From NCBI GenBank assembly GCA_032095175.1, contig DAMCZI010000008.1:62001-126000 (forward strand): a stretch of 64,000 bases of DNA. The letters run 5' to 3'. The first letter of the stretch is position 1; each line of letters begins with the position of its first letter. Shown here piece after piece: positions 37,287-47,309 of this stretch. The notes under the pieces were generated by a model. The model saw only the letters and a program-made list of their open reading frames with translations. It did not search any database and was not told the DNA's origin. This DNA is from DAMCZI01 sp032095175 (lineage in GTDB: Bacteria > Bacillota > Clostridia > Clostridiales > Caloramatoraceae). Both the position numbers and the translations under genes were made by a program.

Positions 37287-38582
37287 TTAAAGGTATCTTT
37301 TTATCATTTCCTCTGTTACCCCTTTATTTTTACACATCAGTGAATAGAAAAATCCGCTCCTCTTTATACCCCTTTCATAGGTTTTTGCATTAACCTCAAC
37401 AAGTCCAAACTTTGCACTAAGCCCTTCAATCCATTCAAAGTTATCCATAAGTGTCCAGTGGTAGTACCTCTGTACATCGACTCCCTCGTCTATAAGTCTC
37501 TTAATATAATACACGTGGTCATAAATATACTTTGCTCTAAATTTATCCTTGTTATCGCATGTTCCATTTTCAGTAATAAATATTGGCGCTTTAAATCTCT
37601 CATAATATGCCTTACATATTCTATATAACCCTTCAGGGTAAATCTCCCACCCAAGGTCATTTCTCCTCGAACCACTTTTAACCTCAAGCTTCCCAAATAA
37701 CCCTAAAGGATTAAGGTTAAAACTTACTATATCCCTTGTATAGTAGTTTATACCTAAAAAATCAAAGTATTTCCCTTCACCAAGGGGATATCCATTTCCT
37801 AAAGGCTTAATAAACCTTCCCTCCGTCATACCAGCTATAAATATCTCCTGGAAAAGTATGTCATATTTTTTACAAACCCATTTTTCAAGGTTATTTCCTG
37901 TTTTAGGGTCAAAGATTCTAATATGATTTGCTACCCCAACCATGGTGTCCTTAAGTTTCATTCCATTTCTTACTTCGTGTATCTTGTTGTAGGCTTTTAT
38001 ATGGGCAAGTATCATGTTTCTGGCACCTTTATAATACAAACTAAGACTTCTATTTCCTGGGGGCCATGTCCCAAATATATATCCATTCATAAGATAAACA
38101 TTGGGTTCATTTATTGTTATCCAATCTGAAACCAAATCTCCTATATGTGCAATTACATATTCTGTGTATCTTTCAAAAAGATCCACAACCTCCTTATTTG
38201 TCCACCCACCTTGTTCTTCAAGCCAGAGTGGATTGGAGAAATGGTGAAGTGTAACAAGAGGTTTAATTCCTGCCTCAATAAGCTTTTCAATCTCCCACCT
38301 ATATCTATCAATAGCATCTTTATTAAAAGCACCTCTTTCAGGTTCAATTCTACTCCATTCAATACCAAACCTGTATACTTGACAATTTAGTTGTTTCATA
38401 ATGTCTATATCTTCTTCAACCCTATTCCAATGGTCTACGGCATTAACACAGTGAGTACCATCCTTAATATGGCCCTCCTCAGCCCATCTGTACCAGCTGT
38501 TATTTTTATCTCCACCCTCAATCTGCAATGCAGCTGTTGCAGTACCAAATAAAAAGCTATCCGGTAGCTTGAAATCCTCCAT
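37287..38582 (-). CDS. Glycoside hydrolase family 1 (beta-glucosidase type)
   Basis: 431 aa, a normal GH1 length with a TIM-barrel layout. The N-terminal signature FLFGTATAALQIEG is present. The acid/base is Glu159 in TINEPN and the nucleophile is Glu338 in FITENGT. WTLMDNFEW near the C-terminus contacts substrate in the family. There is no signal peptide, so it acts on imported beta-glucosides. No PTS or sugar transporter gene is adjacent. It is possibly a 6-phospho- or plain beta-glucosidase; the sequence does not decide. Confidence 0.94.
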   Translation of the reverse strand: MEDFKLPDSFLFGTATAALQIEGGDKNNSWYRWAEEGHIKDGTHCVNAVDHWNRVEEDIDIMKQLNCQVYRFGIEWSRIEPERGAFNKDAIDRYRWEIEKLIEAGIKPLVTLHHFSNPLWLEEQGGWTNKEVVDLFERYTEYVIAHIGDLVSDWITINEPNVYLMNGYIFGTWPPGNRSLSLYYKGARNMILAHIKAYNKIHEVRNGMKLKDTMVGVANHIRIFDPKTGNNLEKWVCKKYDILFQEIFIAGMTEGRFIKPLGNGYPLGEGKYFDFLGINYYTRDIVSFNLNPLGLFGKLEVKSGSRRNDLGWEIYPEGLYRICKAYYERFKAPIFITENGTCDNKDKFRAKYIYDHVYYIKRLIDEGVDVQRYYHWTLMDNFEWIEGLSAKFGLVEVNAKTYERGIKRSGFFYSLMCKNKGVTEEMIKRYL

Positions 38583-38822
38583 AATCCCATCCCCCTATAA
38601 GTTTATAGTTTTTTCGCATTTCCCCAATATAAAAAAATTTATATATTCTTTTTTAAACGTCTATTCACTAACAAAGTACAGATTGCTTTTTCGATATTTT
38701 TATACATATTGTGTTTACTATTACCTTTCTAAAACGCAGCGGTCCATTGGAATATTATGGATGAAACCTTTTGTATTAAATTCTATAAATAAATGCAAAT
38801 TCCTTCTTTTTGTATTTTAATA

Positions 38823-39098
38823 AGGCATATTAAAGAAAATAACAAGTCAAAGATTTTGAGGATATTTTGCGTCAGACAAGGAAATGAAAGCTCAAGCTAG
38901 TTGGGCTAACTTGAGCTTTCTATATATGTTGCATTAAAATTCTTTACATTCCGCCTTTTCAAACAGCCCTGCTAAATTGGTTCGACTCTAGGATGTTTGA
39001 AAGGGCGGAATGTAATAGAATTTTTGCAACATATATACTGACGAGGTATGACACAAAATAGGCCAAAATATTGACTTTCTATTTTCTTTAATACGCCT
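38823..39098. mobile_element. 276-bp nested palindromic element (MITE-like), copy 2
   Basis: This copy is the same length and orientation as the one at 7165-7440, with about six base differences. They include AGGCA for AGGCG at the left end, and an A-to-G change in the 20-bp stem that leaves a G-T pair. It lies between the GH1 gene and the radical SAM gene, and its right end supplies the last two bases of that gene's TAG stop. TA precedes it on the left; the right flank is AA. Confidence 0.85.
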
Positions 39099-40047
39099 AA
39101 AACAATTCTTTAACATTTTCATCTTGAAGATACTTTTTCCCCTGCCATGTATCTCTTTGAATAAATCTGCCATCTATTGCGTTTAAGACTTCCCATTTTT
39201 TAAGGCTCCACATTGGACCTATTAAGGTACTTCTCGGGCTGTCACCTGTTATTCTGTGAATCACCATATCAAAAGGCAACCTTTCTATGGAATCTACAAT
39301 TAAATCTACATATTCATCCATTTCTAAAAACTTTAATTTTTTATCTTCATAAAGCTTTACCATAGGTGTATCCTTCATAAGGTGAAGAAGATGAAGCTTA
39401 ATACCCTTTGATGGACTGTTTCCAACAAAATTGATAGTTTCAAGCATATCATCCCTGTTCTCTCCAGGAAGACCCAGTATTACATGGGTAACAGTCTCAA
39501 TGTTTCTTCTTTTTAGTTCCTTCATAGCATTTATATATACATCAAGTTTATACCCTCTATTTATCAGTTTTGCTGTTTTTTCATGTATTGTTTGAAGTCC
39601 AAGCTCAACCCACAGATATGTTTTCTTGCTTATCTCCTCTAGAAGGTCAAGTACCTCCGGCGGAAGACAGTCTGGTCTTGTTGCAATTGCTATTCCAACA
39701 ACATCATCAAGGTTAAGTACGCTGTAGTATTTTTCCCTTAACACCTCCACAGGTGCATATGTATTCGTATAGGCTTGAAAGTAAGCTATGTACTTTCCTT
39801 CCTTCCATTTCTTATTCATCATCTTTTTAACCTCAAAAAACTGTTCAACAAGCTCTTCTGACTTTCCCGCAAAATCACCTGATCCCCTTGCACTACAGAA
39901 TATACATCCTCCACTTGAAAGGCTTCCATCTCTGTTTGGACATGAAAATCCTGCATCAAGGGATATTTTAAAAACCTTTGTTTGAAACTTCTCCCTTAAA
40001 TAATTGTTTAAGGAGTAATATCTTTTTCCTTCCCATGTTCTTTCCAT
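39097..40047 (-). CDS. Radical SAM protein, TIGR01212/YtqA type
   Basis: About 316 aa. The radical SAM cysteines lie in FSCPNRDGSLSSGGCIFC (the last pair C-x2-C), with a long first spacing typical of the YtqA/Elp3-like family. The TIM-barrel core has VGIAIATRPDCLPPEVL and VTHVILGLPGENRDD. ATG at 40047 is 9 nt after AAAGGAA; in-frame ATGs at 40056 and 40053 are too close. The final TAG is formed at the junction with a 276-bp repeat element. The substrate is unknown. Confidence 0.88.
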   Translation of the reverse strand: MERTWEGKRYYSLNNYLREKFQTKVFKISLDAGFSCPNRDGSLSSGGCIFCSARGSGDFAGKSEELVEQFFEVKKMMNKKWKEGKYIAYFQAYTNTYAPVEVLREKYYSVLNLDDVVGIAIATRPDCLPPEVLDLLEEISKKTYLWVELGLQTIHEKTAKLINRGYKLDVYINAMKELKRRNIETVTHVILGLPGENRDDMLETINFVGNSPSKGIKLHLLHLMKDTPMVKLYEDKKLKFLEMDEYVDLIVDSIERLPFDMVIHRITGDSPRSTLIGPMWSLKKWEVLNAIDGRFIQRDTWQGKKYLQDENVKELF

Positions 40048-40201
40048 TGTCATCATTTCCTTTGCAATTTTATTTTATATATAATTAATTATTCTACATA
40101 TTCATACATTGTTAATAATCTATCAACAGGATATTAATAATCTGGTGATACTATTATATTGAACTATCTAATTCCCCCTTTTAATTAGGTAGACTAATAC
40201 A

Positions 40202-40229
40202 AAAGCCGGTATTCCCGGCTTTCTTTTTT
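40202..40229. terminator. Intrinsic terminator
   Basis: AAAGCCGG pairs with CCGGCTTT (8 bp, 5-nt loop) followed by CTTTTTT on the plus side and TTTTG on the minus side. On the minus strand it lies about 30 nt past the stop of the lysozyme-like gene. Confidence 0.75.
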
Positions 40230-40258
40230 ATTATGTATCATTTCATATTTTCTTATAA

Positions 40259-41491
40259 TTACTTATTATAAACTTCGTTCTGCATTTTAATAAATATTCT
40301 TCTAACACCTATCCACCATCTTTTATCCTGTGCATATTTTCTATTAATCCACTGTATTTCATCTACAGCTGTAGGTCTGTTTTTACAAAGCCTCACTATG
40401 GTTTTTGCTGCTATATCAGAAGAATCATTAATATTTGTATTATATTCTATCCAACTTCCATAAACATTAAATGGATTATTGGCAATCCTTAAAGCATTCT
40501 TCTTATTCCTTGGAACAAAGCTCTGTTCCTGACCTGTTATAGAAAAAAGGAGCAGTGGATTTATATCATTTCTTTTACCAGCATTTATTATAGCAGAAAA
40601 ATATGGTTCATCTGCAAGTAATGAGTTTTTATTGCTAAGCCACTTTCTTAAAACTCCCATATTAACCTCAGTATAGCGAAGCTCCCAGGAAGGACCATCC
40701 TGCCATTTTGTTGCCTTTTTAATTTCTTTATAATATGCTTCATCATTCAATTGATGTCCAACACTTCTTGAAGAAGTATTAACTTTTTTCTCAGCAACTT
40801 CATAAATTCCGCCTACTAGGATGACAATAAGTATTAAGCCAAAAGATATGGCTGCAATTTTAGGATTATGTGTAATATATTCAATTGATTCAGATAATTG
40901 GGATGACATTCCCCTTAACCATTTTAAAAGCAGTCTTATAAACTTATCTACATTTATTTTTAATGCACTATCTTTTTTTATGCCACTGCTCTCTATTGTT
41001 TCCTCAACATTAGTTACAATTATATCCGTTTTAGTATCATAATTAATGTATTCCTCATCCTCAATAGCTTTTTCAATGGCAATTTCAAGAGAAACATCAT
41101 CATATTCACTAAGATTTTTAGAAAAGGTATGCATGTCCTCCTTTGTAACAACCTCAGGCTGGTTTTCATTAATCCAATTCAATATCGTATCATTAAATTC
41201 ATTATTCCCATAGACCGATAAATATTCAATAAATATATCATAGGAATCCAATGAAAAGCTGTCTCTTTTTGAAGCTTTCCTAAGAACTCTCCTTTTTATG
41301 ATTTTTCTTTCTTCTTCATCAAATGATTGAATATTCCCATCTATTATCTTGTAAATTGCATCAGCAAGTATGATTGATGCTCTTTTTGAGTCACAACCAG
41401 GATATTTTTTATGTATGTATTTTTTAATATTTTCTATGTTTTCGGAACAGATTAATTCATTTTTCCTTAAACCACTTATAACCTCTTTCAT
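40259..41491 (-). CDS. Membrane-anchored protein with lysozyme/glucosaminidase-like C-terminal domain
   Basis: 410 aa. The N-terminal 205 residues are a charged, probably helical cytoplasmic part I do not recognise (starts MKEVISGLRKNELICSENIE). A single membrane helix lies at about residues 212-231. The outer part (about 270-410) has NDINPLLLFSITGQEQSFVP and RIANNPFNVYGSWIEYNT. These resemble the active-site glutamate and fold of peptidoglycan glucosaminidases or lytic enzymes. A cell-wall cleaving role is inferred. It is monocistronic. Confidence 0.65.
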   Translation of the reverse strand: MKEVISGLRKNELICSENIENIKKYIHKKYPGCDSKRASIILADAIYKIIDGNIQSFDEEERKIIKRRVLRKASKRDSFSLDSYDIFIEYLSVYGNNEFNDTILNWINENQPEVVTKEDMHTFSKNLSEYDDVSLEIAIEKAIEDEEYINYDTKTDIIVTNVEETIESSGIKKDSALKINVDKFIRLLLKWLRGMSSQLSESIEYITHNPKIAAISFGLILIVILVGGIYEVAEKKVNTSSRSVGHQLNDEAYYKEIKKATKWQDGPSWELRYTEVNMGVLRKWLSNKNSLLADEPYFSAIINAGKRNDINPLLLFSITGQEQSFVPRNKKNALRIANNPFNVYGSWIEYNTNINDSSDIAAKTIVRLCKNRPTAVDEIQWINRKYAQDKRWWIGVRRIFIKMQNEVYNK

Positions 41492-41532
41492 GACCCTTCT
41501 CCCATCAATCCTCTTGCTATATATTATATATT

Positions 41533-41569
41533 AAAAAAAGGGTATGTACCACAATATAGATACATACCC
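41533..41569 (-). terminator. Intrinsic terminator of the threonine aldolase gene
   Basis: On the minus strand GGGTATGTA pairs with TACATACCC, followed by seven T, starting 10 nt past the stop. Confidence 0.9.
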
Positions 41570-41578
41570 ACTATTTAG

Positions 41579-42607
41579 CTAACCAATTAATGTCTTTAGA
41601 ACCCCTACAACATATAAAACATCTTCCCTTGTTACATCATTATTAGTTACAAACCTGTACTCTCCGCCTTCTATACCATTTATCTTTATATCCCTTTTGA
41701 GAAGTTCTTCTACAAGCTTTTCTGATGATATGTTACTCTCATCCATTTCAAAGAAGACCATATTTATATTAAGCCTGTCTTCCTTAATCATTATTCCATC
41801 AATCTTTGAAAGCTCATCAGCTAAAAACCTTGCATTTTCATGATCTTCCTTTAGCCTGTCAACCATTTTAGTTAAGGCTACTATTCCTGCTGCTGCAAGT
41901 ATTCCTGCCTGCCTTAAGCCTCCACCCATAAGCTTTCTTTTCTTTTTTGCCTTCTCTATGAATTCTTTGCTTCCAACCAAAAGAGAACCAACTGGAGCTG
42001 CAAGCCCCTTTGAAAGGCAGAACATAATGGAATCACCATACTTTGCGACTTCCTTTACATCAACTCCAAGGGATGCTGCTGCATTGAATATTCTGGCTCC
42101 ATCTATGTGCACTGGAAGTCCATGTTCCTTTGCTATATTATATATTCTCTCCATGGTTTCAAGTGGAACTACTGCTCCACAGGAATGTGCATTTTCCATA
42201 CATATAAGGCCTGTTCTTGGAAAATGTAAATCTTCTTCTCTGATTCCTCTTCTTACATCCTCAGGATCCATTGCACCATTATGTCCCTTTATAGTTCTAA
42301 GCTGTACCCCTGCAATAACTGCAGAGCCACCAACCTCGTGCTGAACTATATGACAGTTTTCCTCAAGTATGACCTCATCTCCCCTTGTACAATGAGTAAA
42401 CAGTGCCAGCTGATTTCCAAAGGTTCCACTTGGAACAAACAATCCTGCTTCCTTGCCTAAAAGCTCTGCTCCAAGCTTTTCAAGCTTTGCTACAGTTGGG
42501 TCATCACCATACACATCATCTCCAACCTCAGCTTCAAACATAGCCTTCCTCATTTCATCAGTTGGAAGAGTTACCGTATCACTTCTCAAATCAATTATTT
42601 TTTTCAT
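41579..42607 (-). CDS. ltaE: Low-specificity L-threonine aldolase
   Basis: 342 aa of the fold-type I PLP threonine aldolases. It begins [19 protein letters not shown] with [11 protein letters not shown], the family signature. The PLP lysine lies in [16 protein letters not shown]. It splits L-threonine or allo-threonine into glycine and acetaldehyde. The start ATG at 42607 follows a GAGGGGG-type site. It is monocistronic, with its own terminator. Confidence 0.94.
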   Translation of the reverse strand: MKKIIDLRSDTVTLPTDEMRKAMFEAEVGDDVYGDDPTVAKLEKLGAELLGKEAGLFVPSGTFGNQLALFTHCTRGDEVILEENCHIVQHEVGGSAVIAGVQLRTIKGHNGAMDPEDVRRGIREEDLHFPRTGLICMENAHSCGAVVPLETMERIYNIAKEHGLPVHIDGARIFNAAASLGVDVKEVAKYGDSIMFCLSKGLAAPVGSLLVGSKEFIEKAKKKRKLMGGGLRQAGILAAAGIVALTKMVDRLKEDHENARFLADELSKIDGIMIKEDRLNINMVFFEMDESNISSEKLVEELLKRDIKINGIEGGEYRFVTNNDVTREDVLYVVGVLKTLIG

Positions 42608-42768
42608 ATTATCCCCCTCTCTTAGAACAAAACAAATTTAGTTTTCTATATGATTGCTTGTATACATCATGCCTATCTATCTTATATATAAAATTCTATA
42701 TTAACTTATAATAATAAACAATCTAAAACAGTTCGTAAAATCGTTTAAGTTTCATTAATACAATAAAC

Positions 42769-42812
42769 AGCAGGTAAGATAACCTTTGCGTATCAAAGTT
42801 ATCTTACCTGCT
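42769..42812. terminator. Strong hairpin downstream of the second anti-sigma gene
   Basis: AGCAGGTAAGAT pairs with ATCTTACCTGCT, continuing inward through AAC/GTT and CTTTG/CAAAG. The tail is only GTTTATT on the minus strand, so it is a weak terminator by T-run but a very stable structure. Confidence 0.65.
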
Positions 42813-42838
42813 ATGTTTATGAAATGTAATCTGGCACA

Positions 42839-43879
42839 CTATTTCACTTGTTTTATTATAGATTCAGCCATTTTTACCAATTCATCATCAGCTATTTTTT
42901 CAAATTCAGGATTAACCTTATAATAGCTTATTAAGAATATATTTAAATCAAACTTTGCAAGTCTAACATGTAAATTCCTTAAATTAAAGCAGTTAAAATC
43001 CCTATTATATATATCATCATACACATCTAATGTTATATATCCATAGTGATCTAAAACATTTACTTGCTTTAATTTTGTATCTTTGTTAGTCATTCCAATA
43101 ACCTTATCTGTGATACCTTTAGAATAAACATAATCAATACTAATACTATTTGTTCTATGTATTGGATTATCTTCACCACTGGAGTTCTTATTTTTTATTT
43201 CTATAGTCTCTCCATAATATTTTAATGAAACATCTCCATGATCCTCAAGCTCTATATTTTTGATATTATTAGCATCTTTACGCAATGGATCATAATGCTG
43301 TATGTGATAAATCCTATCAAGCTTAAAACCCTTTGGGGTATAATCTGGAATAAAAACTGGAACAGGTATGTTTTCCTTTGCCTCTTTGGGAGTTTTGTAA
43401 CCAGTTTGTTTATTAGTAAGTATTATCCCTGTTTTACCTTGACTTTCTTTATAAAACTCCTTTGCTGTTTCAGTGTTAATTTCATACTGAATTCCCTTAG
43501 ATTTAAAAGATAGGGATTTTACCCACTCCCCAATACTTGCAGCAAAGGATTTGCCATTCCATGGTATAACAATCCCTACAATACATACAATTGCTGCACA
43601 TGCAGCAACAGCATGCCTTGAAAATCTCATATACCAACGTTTTTTAGATGTTTTCTCCTGAGATATGGCATTCATAATATTATCCTTAAAATCCATATCT
43701 AAAACATCTTCCTCCGTAAAAATACATCCTACTAGAGAATTATATTTTAAGAGCTCCTCATACCTCTCCTTGCACTCACTGCACTCACTAATATGTTTTA
43801 CAAGCTCCTTTTCCTCATCCTTGGGCATTTCACTATCTATATATTCATAGAGCCTTCCCTCTGTTTCTCTACAATCCAT
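42839..43879 (-). CDS. Anti-sigma factor with zinc-finger-like domain and DUF4367-type C-terminus
   Basis: 346 aa. Residues 1-40 carry a zf-HC2-type motif, with Cys3 and HISECSEC (H-x3-C-x2-C). A membrane helix lies at about residues 88-106. The extracytoplasmic part of about 230 residues has IPVPVFIPDYTPKGFKLDRI, the start of a DUF4367-like domain. The start has a GGAGAAGG site and overlaps the end of the sigma gene by 43 nt, so the two are coupled. It should hold the sigma factor until an envelope signal arrives. Confidence 0.88.
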   Translation of the reverse strand: MDCRETEGRLYEYIDSEMPKDEEKELVKHISECSECKERYEELLKYNSLVGCIFTEEDVLDMDFKDNIMNAISQEKTSKKRWYMRFSRHAVAACAAIVCIVGIVIPWNGKSFAASIGEWVKSLSFKSKGIQYEINTETAKEFYKESQGKTGIILTNKQTGYKTPKEAKENIPVPVFIPDYTPKGFKLDRIYHIQHYDPLRKDANNIKNIELEDHGDVSLKYYGETIEIKNKNSSGEDNPIHRTNSISIDYVYSKGITDKVIGMTNKDTKLKQVNVLDHYGYITLDVYDDIYNRDFNCFNLRNLHVRLAKFDLNIFLISYYKVNPEFEKIADDELVKMAESIIKQVK

Positions 43880-44460
43880 TCCTTCTCCACCTGCCTCTCA
43901 TCAGTTTCTATTTTTTTAAACCTTTTAATAATCATCTGCCTTGCCATATAAAGTCTCGATTGAACCATTTCAATATCTATGTCCAACCTTTCACTTATTT
44001 CCTTATAGCTTAAGCCTTCAGAATACTTAAGATATATTAGCGTTTTGTACTTTTCAGGTATATCTTCTAAAATCACATTTACATATTTTAAGTAAAGTTT
44101 CCGTTCAAATGTTTCTACAGGATTATCTATGCTTGCAGAAGCAATTTCCAAGCTACTTAAGTCTACATCCTCATTTAAGGATACAATCTTCATTCTTTTT
44201 CTTTGCTTAAGAAAGTTAAATGCATTGTTTTTTGCAATAGTAAAAATCCATGTCCCAAAGTTCTTACCCAAACTGAATTTTCCAAGATTCTGGTATGCTT
44301 TAATAAATGTATCCTGAGCTATATCCTGTGCAGCATCTACATCTCCAACAACTCTCAATATAAATCCATATATTTTTTTCTCATACCTATCAATTATCTT
44401 TTCATATTCTTCTGTTTTCCCCTTAAGAATTCTAGCAACAATAGCTGCATCCGAATCCAC
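43837..44460 (-). CDS. ECF-type RNA polymerase sigma factor
   Basis: 207 aa. Region 2 (about residues 20-90) contains DIAQDTFIKAYQNLGKF. Region 4 (about 130-185) has GLSYKEISERLDIDIEMVQS. The start is GTG at 44460 with AAGGAG 10 nt upstream. The C-terminal 15 residues are read through the start of the anti-sigma gene. A 22-bp perfect palindrome lies directly upstream of the ribosome binding site and may be an operator. It is the second sigma / anti-sigma pair in the window. Confidence 0.92.
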   Translation of the reverse strand: MDSDAAIVARILKGKTEEYEKIIDRYEKKIYGFILRVVGDVDAAQDIAQDTFIKAYQNLGKFSLGKNFGTWIFTIAKNNAFNFLKQRKRMKIVSLNEDVDLSSLEIASASIDNPVETFERKLYLKYVNVILEDIPEKYKTLIYLKYSEGLSYKEISERLDIDIEMVQSRLYMARQMIIKRFKKIETDERQVEKEWIVEKQREGSMNI

Positions 44461-44475
44461 ACCGCATCATCTCCT

Positions 44476-44497
44476 TGTATGAAGGTACCTTCATACA
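44476..44497. promoter_or_regulatory. 22-bp perfect palindrome upstream of the second sigma gene
   Basis: TGTATGAAGG is followed directly by TACCTTCATACA, a self-complementary site with no spacer. It ends 15 nt before the GTG start, overlapping the ribosome binding site edge. It could bind a dimeric repressor or fold in the transcript to hide the AAGGAG. Neither can be decided from sequence. Confidence 0.6.
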
Positions 44498-44626
44498 TTT
44501 ATACAATACACCATAACAAATCTTTGATTTATTACAAATGTTTAACACATTGCAAATAAGTTATGTTAAATTCCAACCATGTTTATGATGTGATGGAGCA
44601 ATCTATATTTTTTATTGTTATTCAAT

Positions 44627-44657
44627 CAAAATAGAGGATGATAAAAACCATCCTCTA
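44627..44657 (-). terminator. Intrinsic terminator of glnS
   Basis: On the minus strand TAGAGGATG pairs with CATCCTCTA across an 8-nt loop, followed by TTTTGATT, just past the glnS stop. Confidence 0.88.
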
Positions 44658-44664
44658 CAATTTA

Positions 44665-46353
44665 TTATTTGTTCTTTTTCCAGGTATCCTTTAAAGGTAC
44701 TATCCTGTTGAAAACCAGTTTATTATTGGTGGTGTATTTTGTATCAACACAAAAATATCCTTGTCTTAAAAATTGATATTTTGTTTCGGGTTTAACATCC
44801 TTTAGGTATGGTTCTAAGCGACAGTTCTCTAGCACTGTAAGTGAATTAGGATTTATATATTCGCTCCAGTCTTCAATCTCCCCTTCTATTTCAGCATCAT
44901 CAATGAGCAGTTTATCATATAAACGAATTTCAGCAGTCACTGCATGCTGAGACGATACCCATTGAATTGTCCCTTTTACTTTACGAGAAACTAGATTATG
45001 TCCACTTTTTGTTTCAGAATCATAGGTACATCGGAGTTCTAAAATTTCACCTGTGATTTCATCCTTAATTACATCCTCGCATTTAATTATATATGCCCCC
45101 TTTAAACGAACTTCCTTTCCTATTGAAAGTCTATAGTAGCCCTTTGGAGGCTCTTCCATAAAGTCTTCCTTTTCAATATACAATACCTTTGAAAAAGGAA
45201 CTTTTCTTGAACCCATATCGGGATTTTCAGGATTGTTTGGGATTTCAAGCATTTCTACCTGTTTATCAGGATAATTTGATATTACTATTTTGATGGGGTT
45301 TAAAACTGCCATGACACATGGAACCTTCTTTTTCAGGTCTTCTCTTAAGCTGTGCTCAAGCATTGCAATATCTACAGTGCTTTCACTCTTTGATACTCCT
45401 ATCTCTGAAAGGAAATTTTTAATACTATAAGGAGTATATCCCCTTCTTCTCAGCCCCCGTAATGTAGGTAATCGTGGATCATCCCATCCATCAACATAGT
45501 CATTCGTAACTAACTGCCTTAGATATCTTTTGCTTGTTACAGCTCCCCTTAAGTTCATTCTTCCAAACTCCCTTTGCTTAGGTGGATTTTTAATTTCAAG
45601 TTCATTTAAGAACCATTCATATAGTGGTCTGTGATCCTTGAATTCCACAGAGCATAAGGAATATGAAATGCCCTCAATTGCATCCTGAAGTGGATGAGCA
45701 AAATCATACATGGGATAAATACACCATTCATTTCCCCTTCTATAATGTGGGGCATATTGTATTCGATATATTACAGGATCTCTCATATTTATATTAGGAG
45801 AATTCATGTCTATCTTTGCCCTTAATACCATAGAACCTGCTTCAAACTCACCATTTTTCATTCTTTTGAATAGTTCTAGGTTTTCTTCAATAGAACGATT
45901 TCTATAGGGACTCTCCTTGCCAGCTTCTGTTAATGTCCCCCTGCAATCCCTTATTTCATCAGGGCTTAGCTCACATACATATGCCTTACCTTTTTTTATT
46001 AATTGAAGGGCATATTCATATATTTTCTCAAAATAATCAGAACCAAAGTATAGTCTATCCTCCCAGTTAAAACCCATCCACTTCATGTCTTCTTTGATAC
46101 TCTCAACATATTCTATATCTTCCTTTTGTGGATTAGTATCATCAAAACGTAGATTGAACTTTCCACCATATTTTTGAGCAGTGGTATAGCTAATATTTAT
46201 TGCATAAGCACTACCGATGTGTAAATACCCATTAGGCTCAGGAGGAAAACGAGTGTAAACCTTGCCTACATGCAGTCCATCTTCAATGTCCTTGTCTATA
46301 ATCCTGTGTATGAAATTCGTATTCATTTCATTTTTTTCAATATCAGATGACAT
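44665..46353 (-). CDS. glnS: Glutaminyl-tRNA synthetase
   Basis: About 562 aa, class I. The HIGH-type motif is [15 protein letters not shown], and the family stretch [11 protein letters not shown] follows. The KMSKS-like motif is [10 protein letters not shown]. The C-terminal beta-barrel anticodon domain is complete ([15 protein letters not shown]). It charges tRNA(Gln) directly. ATG at 46353 is preferred: GGAGGT lies 7 nt upstream, whereas ATG at 46368 overlaps that site. Transcription is controlled by a T-box leader with a CAG specifier. Confidence 0.95.
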   Translation of the reverse strand: MSSDIEKNEMNTNFIHRIIDKDIEDGLHVGKVYTRFPPEPNGYLHIGSAYAINISYTTAQKYGGKFNLRFDDTNPQKEDIEYVESIKEDMKWMGFNWEDRLYFGSDYFEKIYEYALQLIKKGKAYVCELSPDEIRDCRGTLTEAGKESPYRNRSIEENLELFKRMKNGEFEAGSMVLRAKIDMNSPNINMRDPVIYRIQYAPHYRRGNEWCIYPMYDFAHPLQDAIEGISYSLCSVEFKDHRPLYEWFLNELEIKNPPKQREFGRMNLRGAVTSKRYLRQLVTNDYVDGWDDPRLPTLRGLRRRGYTPYSIKNFLSEIGVSKSESTVDIAMLEHSLREDLKKKVPCVMAVLNPIKIVISNYPDKQVEMLEIPNNPENPDMGSRKVPFSKVLYIEKEDFMEEPPKGYYRLSIGKEVRLKGAYIIKCEDVIKDEITGEILELRCTYDSETKSGHNLVSRKVKGTIQWVSSQHAVTAEIRLYDKLLIDDAEIEGEIEDWSEYINPNSLTVLENCRLEPYLKDVKPETKYQFLRQGYFCVDTKYTTNNKLVFNRIVPLKDTWKKNK

Positions 46354-46433
46354 AGTACCAACCTCCATTTTTATATTTCTATTCTTTAACTATTTAAGCC
46401 TTCTGCCTAATACAATTTCTGCAAAAAGGTAAT

Positions 46434-46710
46434 AAAAAAGCCCTCACCTCCAAGACTAATTTGTCTTGGGGACGAGAGTTAAACTTCGTGGTACCACCCC
46501 ATTTTATAGATATGTCACCATACCTACCTCCTCAAGTACAGCAAAACACTTATACTCTAGCTCTGTTACGGGAGCTCCCGTCACATACTACCCCTTATAA
46601 AAGGCTCGGTGTGAGGCTCAGAGACCTGTTTCAACAAGCAATTTTTTACTCCTTTTCATCTGCCGGAGCTCTCTTTTAAAAAATATACTCATTTACTCTT
46701 CCCTTCAACG
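46434..46710 (-). promoter_or_regulatory. T-box riboswitch leader of glnS (specifier CAG, glutamine)
   Basis: On the minus strand the T-box GGGGTGGTACCACGAAG pairs with uncharged tRNA ends. The AGTA bulge is in GGGAAGAGTAAATG. The specifier loop reads TTGAAA-CAG-GTCTCTGAG, with the CAG at 46628-46626. The terminator stem (GTCCCCAAGAC with GTCTTGGAGGTGAG) ends in six T at 46439-46434. The CAG matches the glutamine tRNA that glnS charges. Confidence 0.95.
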
Positions 46711-46940
46711 CCTGTTTCAATATAAATATATTATTAGTATGATATTATAATATATTCCCTATGTCAATATTATTCTTACACTTCATTACATAATTTCTAA
46801 AATATATACATAATGGTATCTTACCCGCAAAATAAAAAGACTCATTCCAACTAGATATTTTAAGCATTATTCTATATTTAGTTTTATAGTAAGCTGCACA
46901 GGTATCAATAAAAAATTTAAAAATCTAACAAGGATTACAG

Positions 46941-47055
46941 TATATTAATCGCACTAAAGATCTTACACTGGGTGTTGTGTGATTAATGAATCAAGGAATA
47001 TGATTTCGCATAAATGTTTAGGGTCGAGCAATGTAGAATCATTTATGCGAAACAT
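46941..47055. repeat. Two-hairpin repeat, family 3, copy B
   Basis: Hairpin 1: ATTAATCGCAC at 46944-46954 pairs with GTGTGATTAAT at 46977-46987. Hairpin 2: TTTCGCATAAATG at 47004-47016 pairs perfectly with CATTTATGCGAAA at 47040-47052. The spacer is GAATCAAGGAATATG. It matches copy A at 32770-32886 and the truncated copy C at 48627-48695. Confidence 0.85.
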
Positions 47056-47252
47056 ATAGATAATACTCCATAAAAATGGGAAAGTTTTAATTTAAAAATA
47101 CTTTCTCTTAAAATATTTTTAAAACAGAGTAATAATAAAATTAGATTCACTGCATTTCATTTGTGAATTAAATATACTTAATTTTTGTTTTGTTTATACT
47201 GCAGGATATTCTGCAATATAATAAATAAAAAAAATAGAGAGGATGATATCTT

Positions 47253-47309
47253 ATGAAGTATATAAAAATAGTTACTGAATTAACATCAAGGAGGGTGACT
47301 ATATTTTAA
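47253..47309 (+). CDS. Possible 18-aa leader peptide
   Basis: MKYIKIVTELTSRRVTIF, ATG at 47253 with GAGAGGAT upstream, TAA at 47307. Its last codons overlap a hairpin (GGAGGG with CCCTCC, 47290-47317). The methyltransferase ribosome binding site follows. It could be a translated leader, but this is weak evidence. Confidence 0.25.
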   Translation: MKYIKIVTELTSRRVTIF

